Of a stretch of 64,000 nucleotides of DNA, positions 53,567 through 62,651 are shown piece after piece. The DNA comes from JACVRW01 sp963803085 (lineage in GTDB: Bacteria > Actinomycetota > Thermoleophilia > Solirubrobacterales > Thermoleophilaceae), in contig CAWDLE010000010.1 in assembly GCA_963803085.1 (NCBI GenBank), forward strand, positions 434,001-498,000. Direction: 5' to 3'. The position numbers and the translations under genes are program-made. Under the pieces are notes generated by a model. The model had not been told where the DNA came from. It saw only the letters and a program-made list of their open reading frames with translations, and did no database searches. Position 1 is the stretch's first letter. Every line of letters begins with the position of its first letter.

Positions 53567-54433
53567 TCAGTGCGGTTGCTCGGCGTGGCGCTCCAGGGCG
53601 CGCAGATCGTCCTCGGACAACTCGATCGACGCGGCGTCGAGGTTCTCTCGTAGATGCTCGAGCGAGCCGGTGCCGGGGATCGGCAGCATGGCGGGCGATC
53701 GCCGGAGCAGCCAGGCGAGCGCAATTTGTGCCTGGGTTGCGCCATGCCGGGCGGCGACGCTGGCCAGCGCCCCGGAGGAGCCCACGAGGCCGCCCATAGC
53801 GATCGGAGCCCAGGGGAGGAATCCGATCCCCTCCTCTTCGCAGGCCCGTAGGACGTCGTCTGCTACTCGTTCGCCGAGGTTGTAGCGGTTCTGGACCGTG
53901 ACGACGTCAATCAGCTCGCGCGCCCGACGCAGCTCGGCCAGAGATACCTCCGACACCCCGACGAAGCGGACCTTGCCCTCGTCGCGAAGCTCGCTGATGG
54001 CGCCGAACTGCTCCTCGAGCGGTACCTCGGGATCGATCCGGTGCAGCTGCCAGAGGTCGATCGTGTCGCGCCGCAGGCGGCGCAGGCTGCGCTCGCAGTC
54101 GGCGCGCAGGCGCTCGGGGCGCCCGTCGGGGTGGCCGCCGCGGCGGAGTCCGCCCTTGGTCGCGATCACCAGTCCGTCGGGGTAGGGGTGCAACGCCTCG
54201 GCGATCATTTCCTCGGAGCGACCGTAGATCTGGGCGGTGTCGATCAGGTCGACGCCGAGCCGGACCGCCTCGCGCAGCATCTCGCGACCGGCAACCGAGC
54301 TCTGTGACTCGTCGCGCACGCCCGGCAGCCGCATCGCTCCGAACCCGAGCCGATGGACGCGCAGCGCCCCACCGATCGCGAACGTGCCGGAGGCATGCGC
54401 TGGCGCGGATGTCTTCGTTGACGCAGTGGCCAT
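53567..54433 (-). CDS. Aldo/keto reductase
   Basis: 288 residues. GALRVHRLGFGAMRLPG at the start, the tetrad residues in VDLIDTAQIYGRSEEM (Asp, Tyr), VIATKGGLRR (Lys) and DLWQLHRIDPEV (His), and the C-terminal cofactor region AWLLRRSPAMLPIPGTGSLE. This is an NADPH-dependent carbonyl reductase of the AKR type often controlled with stress regulons. It is divergent from the SnoaL-like gene; the 143-nt gap holds no obvious operator. Confidence 0.93.
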   Translation of the reverse strand: MATASTKTSAPAHASGTFAIGGALRVHRLGFGAMRLPGVRDESQSSVAGREMLREAVRLGVDLIDTAQIYGRSEEMIAEALHPYPDGLVIATKGGLRRGGHPDGRPERLRADCERSLRRLRRDTIDLWQLHRIDPEVPLEEQFGAISELRDEGKVRFVGVSEVSLAELRRARELIDVVTVQNRYNLGERVADDVLRACEEEGIGFLPWAPIAMGGLVGSSGALASVAARHGATQAQIALAWLLRRSPAMLPIPGTGSLEHLRENLDAASIELSEDDLRALERHAEQPH

Positions 54434-54576
54434 CCGTCGCGATATTACGACCTCAAGTGCGCTTCAAGTCAAGTACGCCGCCCGATGAGTTTCGATGCGT
54501 AGGGCGGTCTACTTGGATGGCCGCGCGTAGGCGCGGACGCGAACGCACCGGAAGGGGTGCTGCCGAAAGGAACAGC

Positions 54577-55011
54577 ATGCAGGATGACGAGAAGCAGATC
54601 CGGACCCTGATCGAGCGGTGGGCCGAGGCGGTGCACAGTGGCGAGCTGGAGGGTGTCCTGGCGGATCACTCCGACGGCATCGTGATGTTCGATGTGCCGC
54701 CGCCAGAGGAGGGCGTCCGCGGCATCGACGCGTACCGCGAGACGTGGCCGCCCTTCTTCGACTGGCAGGCACAAGGCGCCTCGTTCGAGATCGTGTCCCT
54801 TGAGGTCACCGCCGGCGACGACGTCGCCTATGCACACGCCTTGCTGCGCTGCGGGACTCCGCAGGAACTCGCCGAGCAACCGGCGAACCGCCTTCGGCTT
54901 ACGCTCGGGTTGCGCAAGCAGCAGGGTCGATGGATAGTCGCACACGAGCACCACTCGTTCCCCGACACCGCCAGCGGGGACGCCACCCCAGCCGCTGCCG
55001 CCGAGGGTTAG
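54577..55011 (+). CDS. SnoaL-like / DUF4440 NTF2-fold protein
   Basis: 144 residues from ATG 54577, preceded by GAAAGGAA. DDEKQIRTLIERWAEAVHSG is the first helix of the cone fold. VMFDVPPPEEGVRGIDAYRE, SLEVTAGDDVAYAHALLRCG and RLTLGLRKQQGRWIVAHEHH are typical of the ketosteroid-isomerase-like group. Role could be an isomerase or small-ligand binding; no catalytic assignment is possible. Confidence 0.88.
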   Translation: MQDDEKQIRTLIERWAEAVHSGELEGVLADHSDGIVMFDVPPPEEGVRGIDAYRETWPPFFDWQAQGASFEIVSLEVTAGDDVAYAHALLRCGTPQELAEQPANRLRLTLGLRKQQGRWIVAHEHHSFPDTASGDATPAAAAEG

Positions 55012-55038
55012 GACTGCTTCTTACGGCGATTCGGGCCG

Positions 55039-55500
55039 CTACTTCTCGCTTGTGTCGCCGGCGCGTTGCTCCGCGAAGAAGCCGATGATCGTCGGCATCA
55101 TCGCTTCGAACCCTCCGGGCAGGAACACGTTGAGAACACCGGCGCGTTCCGCGCCGCGATTCTCGAAGTCGTGCGTAACTCCGGCCGGGATGCGCAAGAA
55201 CGAACCAGCCGGAGCGTCCAGCCACCTCTCCCCGGCGAGGAAGCTCATCGTCCCGTGCACGACGTAGAACAGCTCCACGTTGTCCTCGTGGGAATGCGGA
55301 CCCGGGCCTGCGTCCCCCGCCTCCAGCCACCACTCCGAGACGCAGTAGCGGTCGTCGGTCTCCTCGCCGTCGGCCTTGAACACCGCGTGCATCGGCCCGG
55401 CTTGGTACGCACGGCCGGCGTCCGGCGGCAGGAAGATGACCTGGGACGAGCGCTCGGACGGAGAACGGGCGCCTTCTCCGGCGCCGACCCGATCAGTCAC
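55039..55500 (-). CDS. Cupin-domain protein
   Basis: 153 residues. The metal-binding cupin motif 1 is PGPHSHEDNVELFYVVHGTM and motif 2 is IPAGVTHDFEN. A single cupin barrel of this kind usually binds Fe or Mn. Its start overlaps the stop of the AraC gene by 8 nt, so the two are cotranscribed. Confidence 0.88.
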   Translation of the reverse strand: MTDRVGAGEGARSPSERSSQVIFLPPDAGRAYQAGPMHAVFKADGEETDDRYCVSEWWLEAGDAGPGPHSHEDNVELFYVVHGTMSFLAGERWLDAPAGSFLRIPAGVTHDFENRGAERAGVLNVFLPGGFEAMMPTIIGFFAEQRAGDTSEK

Positions 55501-56365
55501 CGATCACGCCTCCACCGTCGGGCAGCTTCAGGGCCCGGTAGGCCGCCGGTGAATGGCCGGTGAACTGCTTGAAGTCATAGATCATGTGCGCTTGGTCGTA
55601 GTAGCCGCAGCGCTGTGCAACCTCCGCCCAGCCGATACCGCCGCCGTTGGCGAGCTCAAGTGCGTGCTCGAAGCGCAGGATGCGCGCGAACAGCTTCGGC
55701 GGCAGGCCGACGCGGTCGTTGAACAGGCCGATCAAGTAGCGGCGGCTGCAACCGAGCTCGTCAGTCAGCGAGCCGATCTCGATGGCCCCGCGGGTCGAGT
55801 GCAGCCTCGAAAGCGCCCAGGCGAGGCTGGGCGGCGGCGGCTCGGCCTTGGAGAGGCGGGCGAGCAGGAAGCGGTCGACGATCGCGAAGCGCTCCTGCCA
55901 CCCGGCCGCCTCCAGCAGCTCCTCGCGGACGAGCCCGCCCAGCGTCCCGAACAGCTCGTCGAGTCCGACGACCCGGTCCTTCAGGTCACGCATCGGCACG
56001 CCGGTCACGAGCCCGGCGCCGACCGGCGTCAGGTAGACCTCGACTCCGCTCTGGCTGCCGGACGACTCGACCAGGGCATAGGTGTCGTGGAGGCCAGCAA
56101 CGAAGCCATTCCCGTGGCGCTGCCAGCCCCCTCCGGCCATCGGCGCGCGCACGGCGACCGGCGGCCCGAAGTTGAAGATCAGCGGCACGCGCGGCGCGGG
56201 CGCCTCAAGACGACGCCTGAACGTGCCCGTCTCCTCGTCGTAGCCGCAGTAGTGGACGACGTAGGGACGCAGGCGCGGGTCCGGGGTGCCGAACACCAGC
56301 TCCCAGCGGTCGTGCTGGGAGGCGTGGCGGACGGCCCGCAGCCGTGTCGGTGACTCGACGGCCAT
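55493..56365 (-). CDS. AraC-family transcriptional regulator
   Basis: 290 residues from ATG 56365; a longer reading to 56605 would run antiparallel through the neighbouring VOC gene. The N-terminal part (LRPYVVHYCGYDEETGTFRR, VPLIFNFGPPVAV) is the sensor domain. The C-terminal 90 residues contain the two helix-turn-helix units (EIGSLTDELGCSRRYLIGLF; GWAEVAQRCGYYDQAHMIYD) and the FKQFTGHSPAAYR end. It probably controls the cupin gene downstream and perhaps the VOC gene 13 nt upstream. Confidence 0.92.
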   Translation of the reverse strand: MAVESPTRLRAVRHASQHDRWELVFGTPDPRLRPYVVHYCGYDEETGTFRRRLEAPAPRVPLIFNFGPPVAVRAPMAGGGWQRHGNGFVAGLHDTYALVESSGSQSGVEVYLTPVGAGLVTGVPMRDLKDRVVGLDELFGTLGGLVREELLEAAGWQERFAIVDRFLLARLSKAEPPPPSLAWALSRLHSTRGAIEIGSLTDELGCSRRYLIGLFNDRVGLPPKLFARILRFEHALELANGGGIGWAEVAQRCGYYDQAHMIYDFKQFTGHSPAAYRALKLPDGGGVIGD

Positions 56366-56378
56366 GACCTCGACGAGG

Positions 56379-56732
56379 CTAGCGCGGCGGCTGGTGGAGG
56401 CCGAAGCTCGAGCCCTGGTTGTCTTTGCAAATGAGGAAGCGCCCGAAGCGCGCGACCGTGTCAGGATCATCGCCTCCCCCGACGTCCTCGCCGACCTCGC
56501 CGCCGAGCTCCCGCACTCGCGCCAGAGCGGAATCGAGGTCGTCGACCCGGAAGAACAGGTACGGGCTCGCACCCGCGTCGCCCGCGTGCAGCCCACCCGG
56601 AACATTCGGCGTCTCGATTGTCGCGCCCTTGCCCTCGTCGACGAACTCCCAACCGAACAGGCTGCCGTAGAACTCGCGCGCGCGATCGGGGTCGCGCACG
56701 CCCAACTCGAAAAAGCTCAGTTCACCGTTCAC
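56379..56732 (-). CDS. VOC-fold protein, glyoxalase-like
   Basis: 117 residues. GELSFFELGVRDPDRAREFY, GSLFGWEFVDEGKGA and FRVDDLDSALARVRELGG with FLICKDNQGSSFGLHQ cover the two-module VOC fold. It starts the leftward VOC-AraC-cupin transcript of unit 1. The next 228 nt rightward hold no gene. Confidence 0.88.
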   Translation of the reverse strand: MNGELSFFELGVRDPDRAREFYGSLFGWEFVDEGKGATIETPNVPGGLHAGDAGASPYLFFRVDDLDSALARVRELGGEVGEDVGGGDDPDTVARFGRFLICKDNQGSSFGLHQPPR

Positions 56733-56960
56733 GGCCCCGACCGTACGGCAATCGTCTGGAGCTGTCTTGGAAGGATTTAACCGCTCGCCGCTAAATGCCT
56801 CGGGCTGGGTGCGCCCCCTCGCCGCTCGTCGATTGGCGAGGCCCGGGCGGCTGCAACCGAACCTCGGGCGTCAGCCTTCGTCGATCTGCCACGAGCGGGC
56901 CTCGATAACCGACCCTGTCGTCGGGCCGGGTCATGAGAAGTCAATCGCCCCGCACGCGTC

Positions 56961-57025
56961 GTGGTTCCATTCGTGGTTCCATGTTGAGCGGATCTGGGCT
57001 GATCTGAGAGCACCTGAGCCGAGCT
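56961..57025. repeat. Right arm of unit 1
   Basis: 65 nt identical to 60101-60165 except for one base. It starts with two direct GTGGTTCCA copies 12 nt apart (56961-56969, 56973-56981), then TGTTGAGC and two GATCTG repeats, and ends CCTGAGCCGAGCT. It lies 41 nt left of att core 2. Confidence 0.9.
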
Positions 57026-57066
57026 GTCATGCGGCGACAGGCTTGGGATGAGGCGCTTATGGCGAT

Positions 57067-57108
<42 letters not shown>

Positions 57109-57263
57109 CTGGAAAGCCCTGCATTCGCAGGGCTTTCTGCTTCTCGGGGGCTGCCCTGGTTCCGTTCGTGGTTCCAATGTGAGCCGCGGGAATGGAACCA
57201 CGGCAAACCAGATTTCGCTCCAGGAGCGCGATTACCGCCGAACATTCGGGTTCTGGGCCCGAA
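57109..57263. repeat. Left arm of unit 2
   Basis: Carries a perfect 11-bp terminator GAAAGCCCTGC/GCAGGGCTTTC with loop ATTC (57112-57137), GTGGTTCCA (57168-57176), the inverted TGGAACCAC (57193-57201) and a TTCGGG/CCCGAA hairpin (57245-57263), in the same order and spacing as 51951-52107. The following 167 nt to the next gene end show nothing recognisable. Confidence 0.85.
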
Positions 57264-57430
57264 GGTCGGGCGGTCGCCGGCTCTCACCTAGTCCTCTTTT
57301 CGAGCATTGCGACAGCGAGCTCCCCCGCCGCGAAGGCGCTCGCTCCTCGTCCGAGACAGGCGTATGCGACCCCTGCCCATTCGCTTCCGCTATCGGACCC
57401 ATTGCATGCGTTGGGCGGCAGGCGGCGTTG

Positions 57431-58429
57431 TCAGTCGAGCGTGATGACGACCTTGCCGTTGGCGCGGCCCTGCTCGACGTACGCAAGCGCCTCGACGGTC
57501 TGGTCGAACGGGAACGTCTTGTCGGTGACCGGGCGGAGGTGGCCGGCGTCGTAGACGGAGGCCAGCTCGCGCAGCTGGGCGCCGTTGGCCTGCATGAAGA
57601 GAAACGAGTAGCTCACGCCTAGCTTCCGCGCCTGCTTGCGGACCTTGCGGCTCAGCAGCCCCATCGCGACGCCGATGAACTTCGGCGCCACGAGCTGCTT
57701 CGCGAACCCGGGGTCCGGCGGGCCGGCGACGCCGATCGCCTGTCCGCCCGGCTTGAGGACCGTGAGCGACTTCCCGAGGTTTTCGCCGCCGAGCGAGTCC
57801 AACACGACGTCGTAGCCGGAGAGGACCTCGGCGAAGTCCTCCTTCCTGTAGTCCACCACGATGTCGGCGCCGAGGCTGCGCACCAGCTCGGCGTTGCCGC
57901 CGCTCGCGGTCGTCGCCACCGTGGCGCCGAGGTGCTTGGCGAGCTGGATGACGGTCGACCCGAGGCCGCCGGAGCCGGCGTGGACAAGGACCTGCTGGCC
58001 GGGCTGTACGTGGGTGCGGTCGACGAGAGCCTGCCAGGCCGCCAGTGACACCAGCGGCACGGCGGCCGCCTCGTGCAGGGTGAGCGAGGCCGGTTTAGGC
58101 GCGACGTCGTCCTGGTCGATCGCGATGTACTCAGCGAAGGTCCCGATCCGCAGGTCGCGGGGGCGAGCGTAGACCTGGTCGCCTACCTGGAAGTCGCGTA
58201 CCGCCGAGCCGACCTTGGTCACCACGCCGGCGACGTCGTGGCCGAGCACGAACGGGGTTTGGTGCTTCAGGAGCCGTTTGAACTCGCCGTTGCGGACCAT
58301 CTTGTCCAGCGGGTTGATGCTGGCGGCGCTCACCTTGACCAGCACGTCACCGTCGCCGACCTCGGGCTCGGGTACGTCTGCGGCGCGGAGTCCGTCCTTG
58401 CCGTACCGCTCGACGACGAACGCCTTCAT
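57431..58429 (-). CDS. Zinc-independent MDR-family NADPH:quinone oxidoreductase
   Basis: 332 residues from ATG 58429, which is spaced well from AGAAGGG; a GTG three codons earlier is poorly spaced. The GroES-like part has VKVSAASINPLDKMVRNGEF and FVLGHDVAGVVTKVGSAV. The Rossmann part has VLVHAGSGGLGSTVIQLAKH and ADIVVDYRKEDFAEV. The catalytic zinc cysteines of alcohol dehydrogenases are absent. It reduces quinones or enones with NADPH. Cotranscribed with the hydrolase gene upstream. Confidence 0.93.
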   Translation of the reverse strand: MKAFVVERYGKDGLRAADVPEPEVGDGDVLVKVSAASINPLDKMVRNGEFKRLLKHQTPFVLGHDVAGVVTKVGSAVRDFQVGDQVYARPRDLRIGTFAEYIAIDQDDVAPKPASLTLHEAAAVPLVSLAAWQALVDRTHVQPGQQVLVHAGSGGLGSTVIQLAKHLGATVATTASGGNAELVRSLGADIVVDYRKEDFAEVLSGYDVVLDSLGGENLGKSLTVLKPGGQAIGVAGPPDPGFAKQLVAPKFIGVAMGLLSRKVRKQARKLGVSYSFLFMQANGAQLRELASVYDAGHLRPVTDKTFPFDQTVEALAYVEQGRANGKVVITLD

Positions 58430-58434
58430 GGCCT

Positions 58435-59307
58435 TCACCCTTCTCCGAGGAACTCGAGAGCGCGCCTGACGAAGTCCTCGTGGAACTGGAACACGCCGCC
58501 GTGCCCGGCGTCGGGATAGATGACGAGCTGGCTGTTCGAGAGTCGGCGATCGAGGTCGACGGTGTTCTTGGTCGGCACCATCTTGTCGCTCTCACCGTTC
58601 ATGACGAGCACCGGCTGCTGGATGCCCGAGAGGTCCGCCGGCGCCTGCTGACCCCAGCGGTGGATGGCCTTGAGCTGGGCGCGAAACGAGCGCACGGAAA
58701 TGGCCTTGTCGCGGTCGTTCGTACGCTCCTCCAACCGTGCCAGGAACTCCTTCGCGGCTCCGCGCCCGTTCGGAGTCCTGGTGAAGAACAGGAACTCCTT
58801 GGGGTCCCGGCGGGTGAGCAGTCCTCGCGCGGTGTCGAGGTAGGAGATGCGGGTCACCTTGTCGATGCCATCGCCCCCCGCCGGGCCGGTTCCGGCGAGG
58901 ACCATCTTGCGCACGAGCCGCGGCTGCTGCTGCGCGATCACCTGGGCGATCATGCCGCCCATCGAGAACCCGAACAGGTCAACCTGATCGAAGCCGAGGG
59001 CACGGATGAAGGTGACGGCGTCGCTCGCCATCTGCTCGATGGTCGTCGGCGTGGACCCGCTGGAGGCCCCAACACCGCGGTTGTCGAAGGTGATGACCCG
59101 ATGCCTCGCGGCGATGCCGTCCACGACGCGGGGGTCCCAGTTGTCCAGGACTGCGGCCAGGTGGGTGAGGAAGACCACTGGCACCCCCCTGCTCGGGCCG
59201 AGCTGACGGTAGGCGAACTGCACGCCGCCGGCGTTGATGGTCTGCGTCGACGCGGTCTTCCACGTCGTGTTCAAAGCCGCACCCTTAGGTGCCTGGACCG
59301 TCGTCAT
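58435..59307 (-). CDS. Alpha/beta hydrolase
   Basis: 290 residues; AAGGAGCGACAGCC precedes the ATG. VPVVFLTHLAAVLDNWDPRV, TFDNRGVGASSG, the nucleophile elbow FGFSMGGMIAQVI, NGESDKMVPTKN and PDAGHGGVFQFHEDF give the complete Ser-Asp-His triad. It resembles the hydrolases that accompany TetR-type regulators in detoxification modules. Substrate unknown. Divergent from the TetR gene. Confidence 0.92.
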   Translation of the reverse strand: MTTVQAPKGAALNTTWKTASTQTINAGGVQFAYRQLGPSRGVPVVFLTHLAAVLDNWDPRVVDGIAARHRVITFDNRGVGASSGSTPTTIEQMASDAVTFIRALGFDQVDLFGFSMGGMIAQVIAQQQPRLVRKMVLAGTGPAGGDGIDKVTRISYLDTARGLLTRRDPKEFLFFTRTPNGRGAAKEFLARLEERTNDRDKAISVRSFRAQLKAIHRWGQQAPADLSGIQQPVLVMNGESDKMVPTKNTVDLDRRLSNSQLVIYPDAGHGGVFQFHEDFVRRALEFLGEG

Positions 59308-59341
59308 GGCTGTCGCTCCTTATGCGTGTTGCATCGGCTTT

Positions 59342-59400
59342 GCATTATGCACATAATGCTATAGTACGGTCATACTGCAACGGTGTGACCGACGTCACAC
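59342..59400. promoter_or_regulatory. Divergent operator region with two palindromes
   Basis: GCATTATG-CA-CATAATGC (59342-59359) is a perfect 18-bp palindrome. GTGTGAC-CGAC-GTCACAC (59383-59400) is a second perfect inverted repeat, 16 nt before the TetR start. The 109-nt gap separates the hydrolase and TetR genes. TetR dimers bind palindromes of this length, so autoregulation and control of the hydrolase-oxidoreductase pair are likely. Confidence 0.75.
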
Positions 59401-59416
59401 TGAAGAGAGATTGGGA

Positions 59417-59995
59417 ATGCGCTACAGCAAGGACCACAAGCAGGCCACCAGAGAACGGATCGTCGAAGCGGCCGGCCGACGCTTCAAGCAAGAGGGCATC
59501 GACGGCGCCGGCGTGGCGGCCGTGATGTCCGACGCCGGCCTGACCAACGGCGCCTTCTACGGCCACTTCACGTCCAAGGAGGATCTCGTCGCGAACGTCC
59601 TCGCCGACCAGCTGCGCGCCCAACGCCAAAGCTTTGACACCGAGGCCCCGGATCGGGCGGGACTCGAGGCGTTCGTCCGCTCCTATCTGTCTCCGCAACA
59701 CCGCGACGAGTGCGCCGACGGCTGCCCGTCGGCTGCGCTGCTCGACGAGATCGCCCGACGCCCCGCCGCCACCAGACAGGTCTTCACCGACGAACTGATG
59801 GGCGTGATCGACGACATCGCGTCGCGCCTGGACCCGACAGACGTCGATGCTGCTCGAACGGACGCGCTCACGGTCTTCGGACTGATGGTCGGCACCCTGC
59901 AGCTCGCCCGGGCACTGACCGACCGCGACCTGTCCGATCAGCTCCTGGCCCGGGGCGTGGAGACGGCCCTGAAGTTGCTCGACGACCTGGCATGA
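59417..59995 (+). CDS. TetR-family repressor
   Basis: 192 residues from ATG 59417 (TTG 59411 is less likely). The DNA-binding domain is RERIVEAAGRRFKQEGIDGA, GVAAVMSDAGLTNGAFYGHF and TSKEDLVANVLADQL; the ligand domain has CADGCPSAALLDEIARRPAA, as in YcdC/AcuR-like regulators. It faces the hydrolase and oxidoreductase genes across two palindromes and probably represses them until a ligand, perhaps an electrophile or quinone, is bound. Confidence 0.93.
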   Translation: MRYSKDHKQATRERIVEAAGRRFKQEGIDGAGVAAVMSDAGLTNGAFYGHFTSKEDLVANVLADQLRAQRQSFDTEAPDRAGLEAFVRSYLSPQHRDECADGCPSAALLDEIARRPAATRQVFTDELMGVIDDIASRLDPTDVDAARTDALTVFGLMVGTLQLARALTDRDLSDQLLARGVETALKLLDDLA

Positions 59996-60100
59996 CCGCC
60001 TCGCAACACACGCCCCGCCGCGCTGGCGCTTTCGCGCGCCGAAAGCGGTAGCGATTCTGCCTCGTCCTCGAGTTCTACCGGACAGATCCTGCGTCGTGCT

Positions 60101-60165
60101 GTGGTTCCATTCGTGGTTCCATGTTGAGCAGATCTGGGCTGATCTGAGAGCACCTGAGCCGAGCT
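60101..60165. repeat. Right arm of unit 2
   Basis: Differs from 56961-57025 at one base. Two GTGGTTCCA direct copies (60101-60109, 60113-60121), then the same spacer. It lies 42 nt left of att core 3. The 348 nt from 59996 to 60343 hold this arm, the core and a hairpin (CCGAAGCCCC at 60252, GGGGCTTCGG at 60317), and no gene. Confidence 0.9.
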
Positions 60166-60207
60166 AATCATGTGGTTGCAGCCTTGAGGTGAGGTGGTTC
60201 TGGCGAT

Positions 60208-60249
<42 letters not shown>

Positions 60250-60343
60250 TACCGAAGCCCCGGACACGGGGAGTCCCGAAAGCCCCGCAAGGAGCCTGAA
60301 ATTGAGTCCTACGCCTGGGGCTTCGGCCTGTCTCACGCGGCGA

Positions 60344-61093
60344 TCAGGGGATCGACGATGGGGCGCCGGGCGGGATCCCGAGCGCGGCGCGCATGGCGGT
60401 TACCGCTCGTGAGAGCTCGAATGGGCGATCACCCGGCGCGGCGATTATCGCCTCGGCCCGCCTGCCGAGCGCGGCCCGCCGCAAGATGGCCTTCTCATTC
60501 AGCGCCCATTCGCCGCGCTCGGCCAGCGCCGCCTGTGCAGCCTCGATGGCCGCCTTGGCGAGCAGCCCCGCGCACGAGACGACGTCGTGACGTGCGGCCG
60601 CCGTCTCGGCGATTGCGAGCGAGAAGCCGGCGCTGCGCCGCCAGCGTCCGGGGGCGGCCTGCCGAAGCGCGTCGGGAAACCCCGGTCGGGGCAGGTCGCC
60701 CGCCAGCAGCTCCGCCAACGCGAGCTCCCCCGCCAGCACATAGGTGGCCATGCCCGCGAGGTAGCCCTCCACCTGGTCGACCTCGAACCTGCCGGCATCG
60801 GCCTCGTCGAGCCAGTGCTGGACGACGTCGAGGTCGCGGTAGAGCAGATCGACCCGCTGGTCCTCCACCGTCAGCGAAGCACCGCCATTTACGAGCCGCC
60901 CCCACGCCCCCGGCTCGACCACGGTGCCCTCGAAGCCGAGCGCGCGCACGTCGTCGGCCCGGATCGCGTCGCGGTAGTAAAGCCCGAAGTCCCAGTCGCT
61001 ATCCGGGTGGATAACGCCGCCTGCGCGTGAGCCACCGAGCGTCACGGCAACCACGCCGGGGATCGCCATTAGCTGTTCCGCGAGCTCACGCAA
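60344..61093 (-). CDS. MNT-type nucleotidyltransferase-domain protein
   Basis: 249 residues, TTG start. TLGGSRAGGVIHPDSDWDFG is the pol-beta superfamily active-site pattern GGSxxGG...DxD, and VDLLYRDLDVVQHWLDEADA supplies the third acidic residue. The C-terminal half is a helical bundle (AAARHDVVSCAGLLAKAAIE). Family members transfer nucleotides to antibiotics, proteins or tRNA; some are antitoxins with a HEPN partner, but no HEPN gene is adjacent. Confidence 0.85.
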   Translation of the reverse strand: MRELAEQLMAIPGVVAVTLGGSRAGGVIHPDSDWDFGLYYRDAIRADDVRALGFEGTVVEPGAWGRLVNGGASLTVEDQRVDLLYRDLDVVQHWLDEADAGRFEVDQVEGYLAGMATYVLAGELALAELLAGDLPRPGFPDALRQAAPGRWRRSAGFSLAIAETAAARHDVVSCAGLLAKAAIEAAQAALAERGEWALNEKAILRRAALGRRAEAIIAAPGDRPFELSRAVTAMRAALGIPPGAPSSIP

Positions 61094-61123
61094 GCGTGGC
61101 GAGAACCCCCCAGGCCCGCCGGG

Positions 61124-61642
61124 CTAGGCTCCCTCGGTCATCGCCGGCGCTGTGTGGAGCAGGTTCCTCACGCCGTTCACGCCTTCGATCGCGTTGGTAG
61201 CCCGTACGAGCTCCTCGATCTGCTCGGCACTCTTGAGGTGGCCGCGCAGGTATATGACGGCGTTGTCGGCGTTGACGCTCACTTGGCCCTTGGGGACGCC
61301 GGCCTTGCGAAAGGCGATGCTCTCGACCTTCTGGGCGAGCGCGACGTCGTCAGGTGGCTCCTTGTGGCCGCCGACGCCCGGCACGGCATGCGCAGCTTTA
61401 TAGGCGACGCCCTCGGCCACGCCCTCGAGATACTTCGCGCGGCGGGCGGCATCGCGGGAGCGGCGGCGGAGCGCAGCGCGGGCACGATCGCGCAGCATGT
61501 GCCGGCGGCGCGCGCCGTGCTGGCGATCGAAGAAGTACTCAGCCAGCGCGCCTACGCCGCCGGCCGCGAGTAGCGCGGCCATCGTGGCCGCGGGTCCCCC
61601 GTTGCTTCCGGTTCGGCCACGCCGTGTGATCAGGTTGGCCAT
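61124..61642 (-). CDS. BON-domain protein
   Basis: 172 residues from ATG 61642, with AGGAGGG in front; a reading to 61813 is longer but poorly supported. A hydrophobic stretch (AATMAALLAAGGVGALAEYF) is followed by a basic DRQHGARRRHMLRDRA motif, and the C-terminal BON domain (VALAQKVESIAFRKAGVPKG, VSVNADNAVIYLRGHLKSAE, IEGVNGVRNLLH). BON domains bind phospholipid, and this form probably sits at the membrane. Divergent from the methyltransferase gene. Confidence 0.85.
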   Translation of the reverse strand: MANLITRRGRTGSNGGPAATMAALLAAGGVGALAEYFFDRQHGARRRHMLRDRARAALRRRSRDAARRAKYLEGVAEGVAYKAAHAVPGVGGHKEPPDDVALAQKVESIAFRKAGVPKGQVSVNADNAVIYLRGHLKSAEQIEELVRATNAIEGVNGVRNLLHTAPAMTEGA

Positions 61643-61811
61643 AGAGATGCCCTCCTCTCCTCGTCGCTCACCAGCCCGGGGCAAAAGACGCCCGAGAATG
61701 CGCTCTTCACCGAAGCTACTCCCGTGGTCAAGAGGGGCCACGTATCGCTCGGTGGCGTGCAGCTCGTGGAGTGCTTGTTGTGTGCTCCGCCGCGGCGGTA
61801 GCGTGGGTCCC

Positions 61812-62651
61812 ATGGACCCTGATGACTACCGCCGCACGAGCTACGAGACTTGGGGGGCGATGGCGCCGGGTTGGGAGCGCAGGCGCGACTACATCTGGGA
61901 GAGCACGCGAGTCGTCGCCGAGTGGTTGGTGCGGGAGCTCGACCCCAGCCCGGGGGAGACGGTGCTCGAACTCGGAGCAGGCCCGGGTGACACGGGGTTC
62001 GCGGCAGCGGCCATCCTGGGCGATGGCGGCCGTCTGATCTCAACCGACTTCTCCCCGGACATGTTGGAGGTCGCGCGCCGCCGCGGTGCCGAGCTTGGAC
62101 ATTGGAACGTGGACTATCGCGTGATAGACGCCGAGCGCATCGAGCTCGATAGCGACTCGGTCGACGGCGTGCTCTGCCGCTTCGGATACATGCTGATGGC
62201 GAACCCGGCCGCCGCAATTGGCGAGACACGGCGCGTGCTGCGTCCCGGCGGGCGTCTGACGCTGGCGGTGTGGGGTGAGGCAGAGCGCAACCCCTGGATC
62301 GCGATCGGCGGCCGTATGCTCATGGAGGGTGGTCACATGCCGCCTCCGGAACGCGGGGCTCCAGGCGTGTTCAGCATGGGGAGCGAAGAGCGCACCCGGG
62401 CCCTGCTCGAGGGCGCGGGCTTCGCCCAGGTACGAACTGAGGACATACCGGTGTGCTTCACCCTCAGCGATGTGGACGACTACGTGAGCTTCGCGCTCGA
62501 TACGGCCGGCCCGTTCGCAACGGTGATCCGAGGACTATCTGAGAGCGAGCGCCAGACGATCGAGGCTCAGCTCGCCAAGGCGTTCGTCCCCTTCGCCTCG
62601 GACGCGGGGTACGAGCTTCCCGGTGTCGCCCTCGCCGCTGTGGCGAGCTGA
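61812..62651 (+). CDS. SAM-dependent methyltransferase (UbiE/class I type)
   Basis: 279 residues from ATG 61812. Motif I is TVLELGAGPGDTGFAAAAIL, then LISTDFSPDMLEVARRRGAE and DGVLCRFGYMLMANPAAAIG, with VLRPGGRLTLAVWGE as motif III. The C-terminal region (GFAQVRTEDIPVCFTLSDVD) may shape the substrate site. Substrate unknown. The WGA...WERRRDYIW opening is typical of this actinobacterial subgroup. Confidence 0.9.
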   Translation: MDPDDYRRTSYETWGAMAPGWERRRDYIWESTRVVAEWLVRELDPSPGETVLELGAGPGDTGFAAAAILGDGGRLISTDFSPDMLEVARRRGAELGHWNVDYRVIDAERIELDSDSVDGVLCRFGYMLMANPAAAIGETRRVLRPGGRLTLAVWGEAERNPWIAIGGRMLMEGGHMPPPERGAPGVFSMGSEERTRALLEGAGFAQVRTEDIPVCFTLSDVDDYVSFALDTAGPFATVIRGLSESERQTIEAQLAKAFVPFASDAGYELPGVALAAVAS

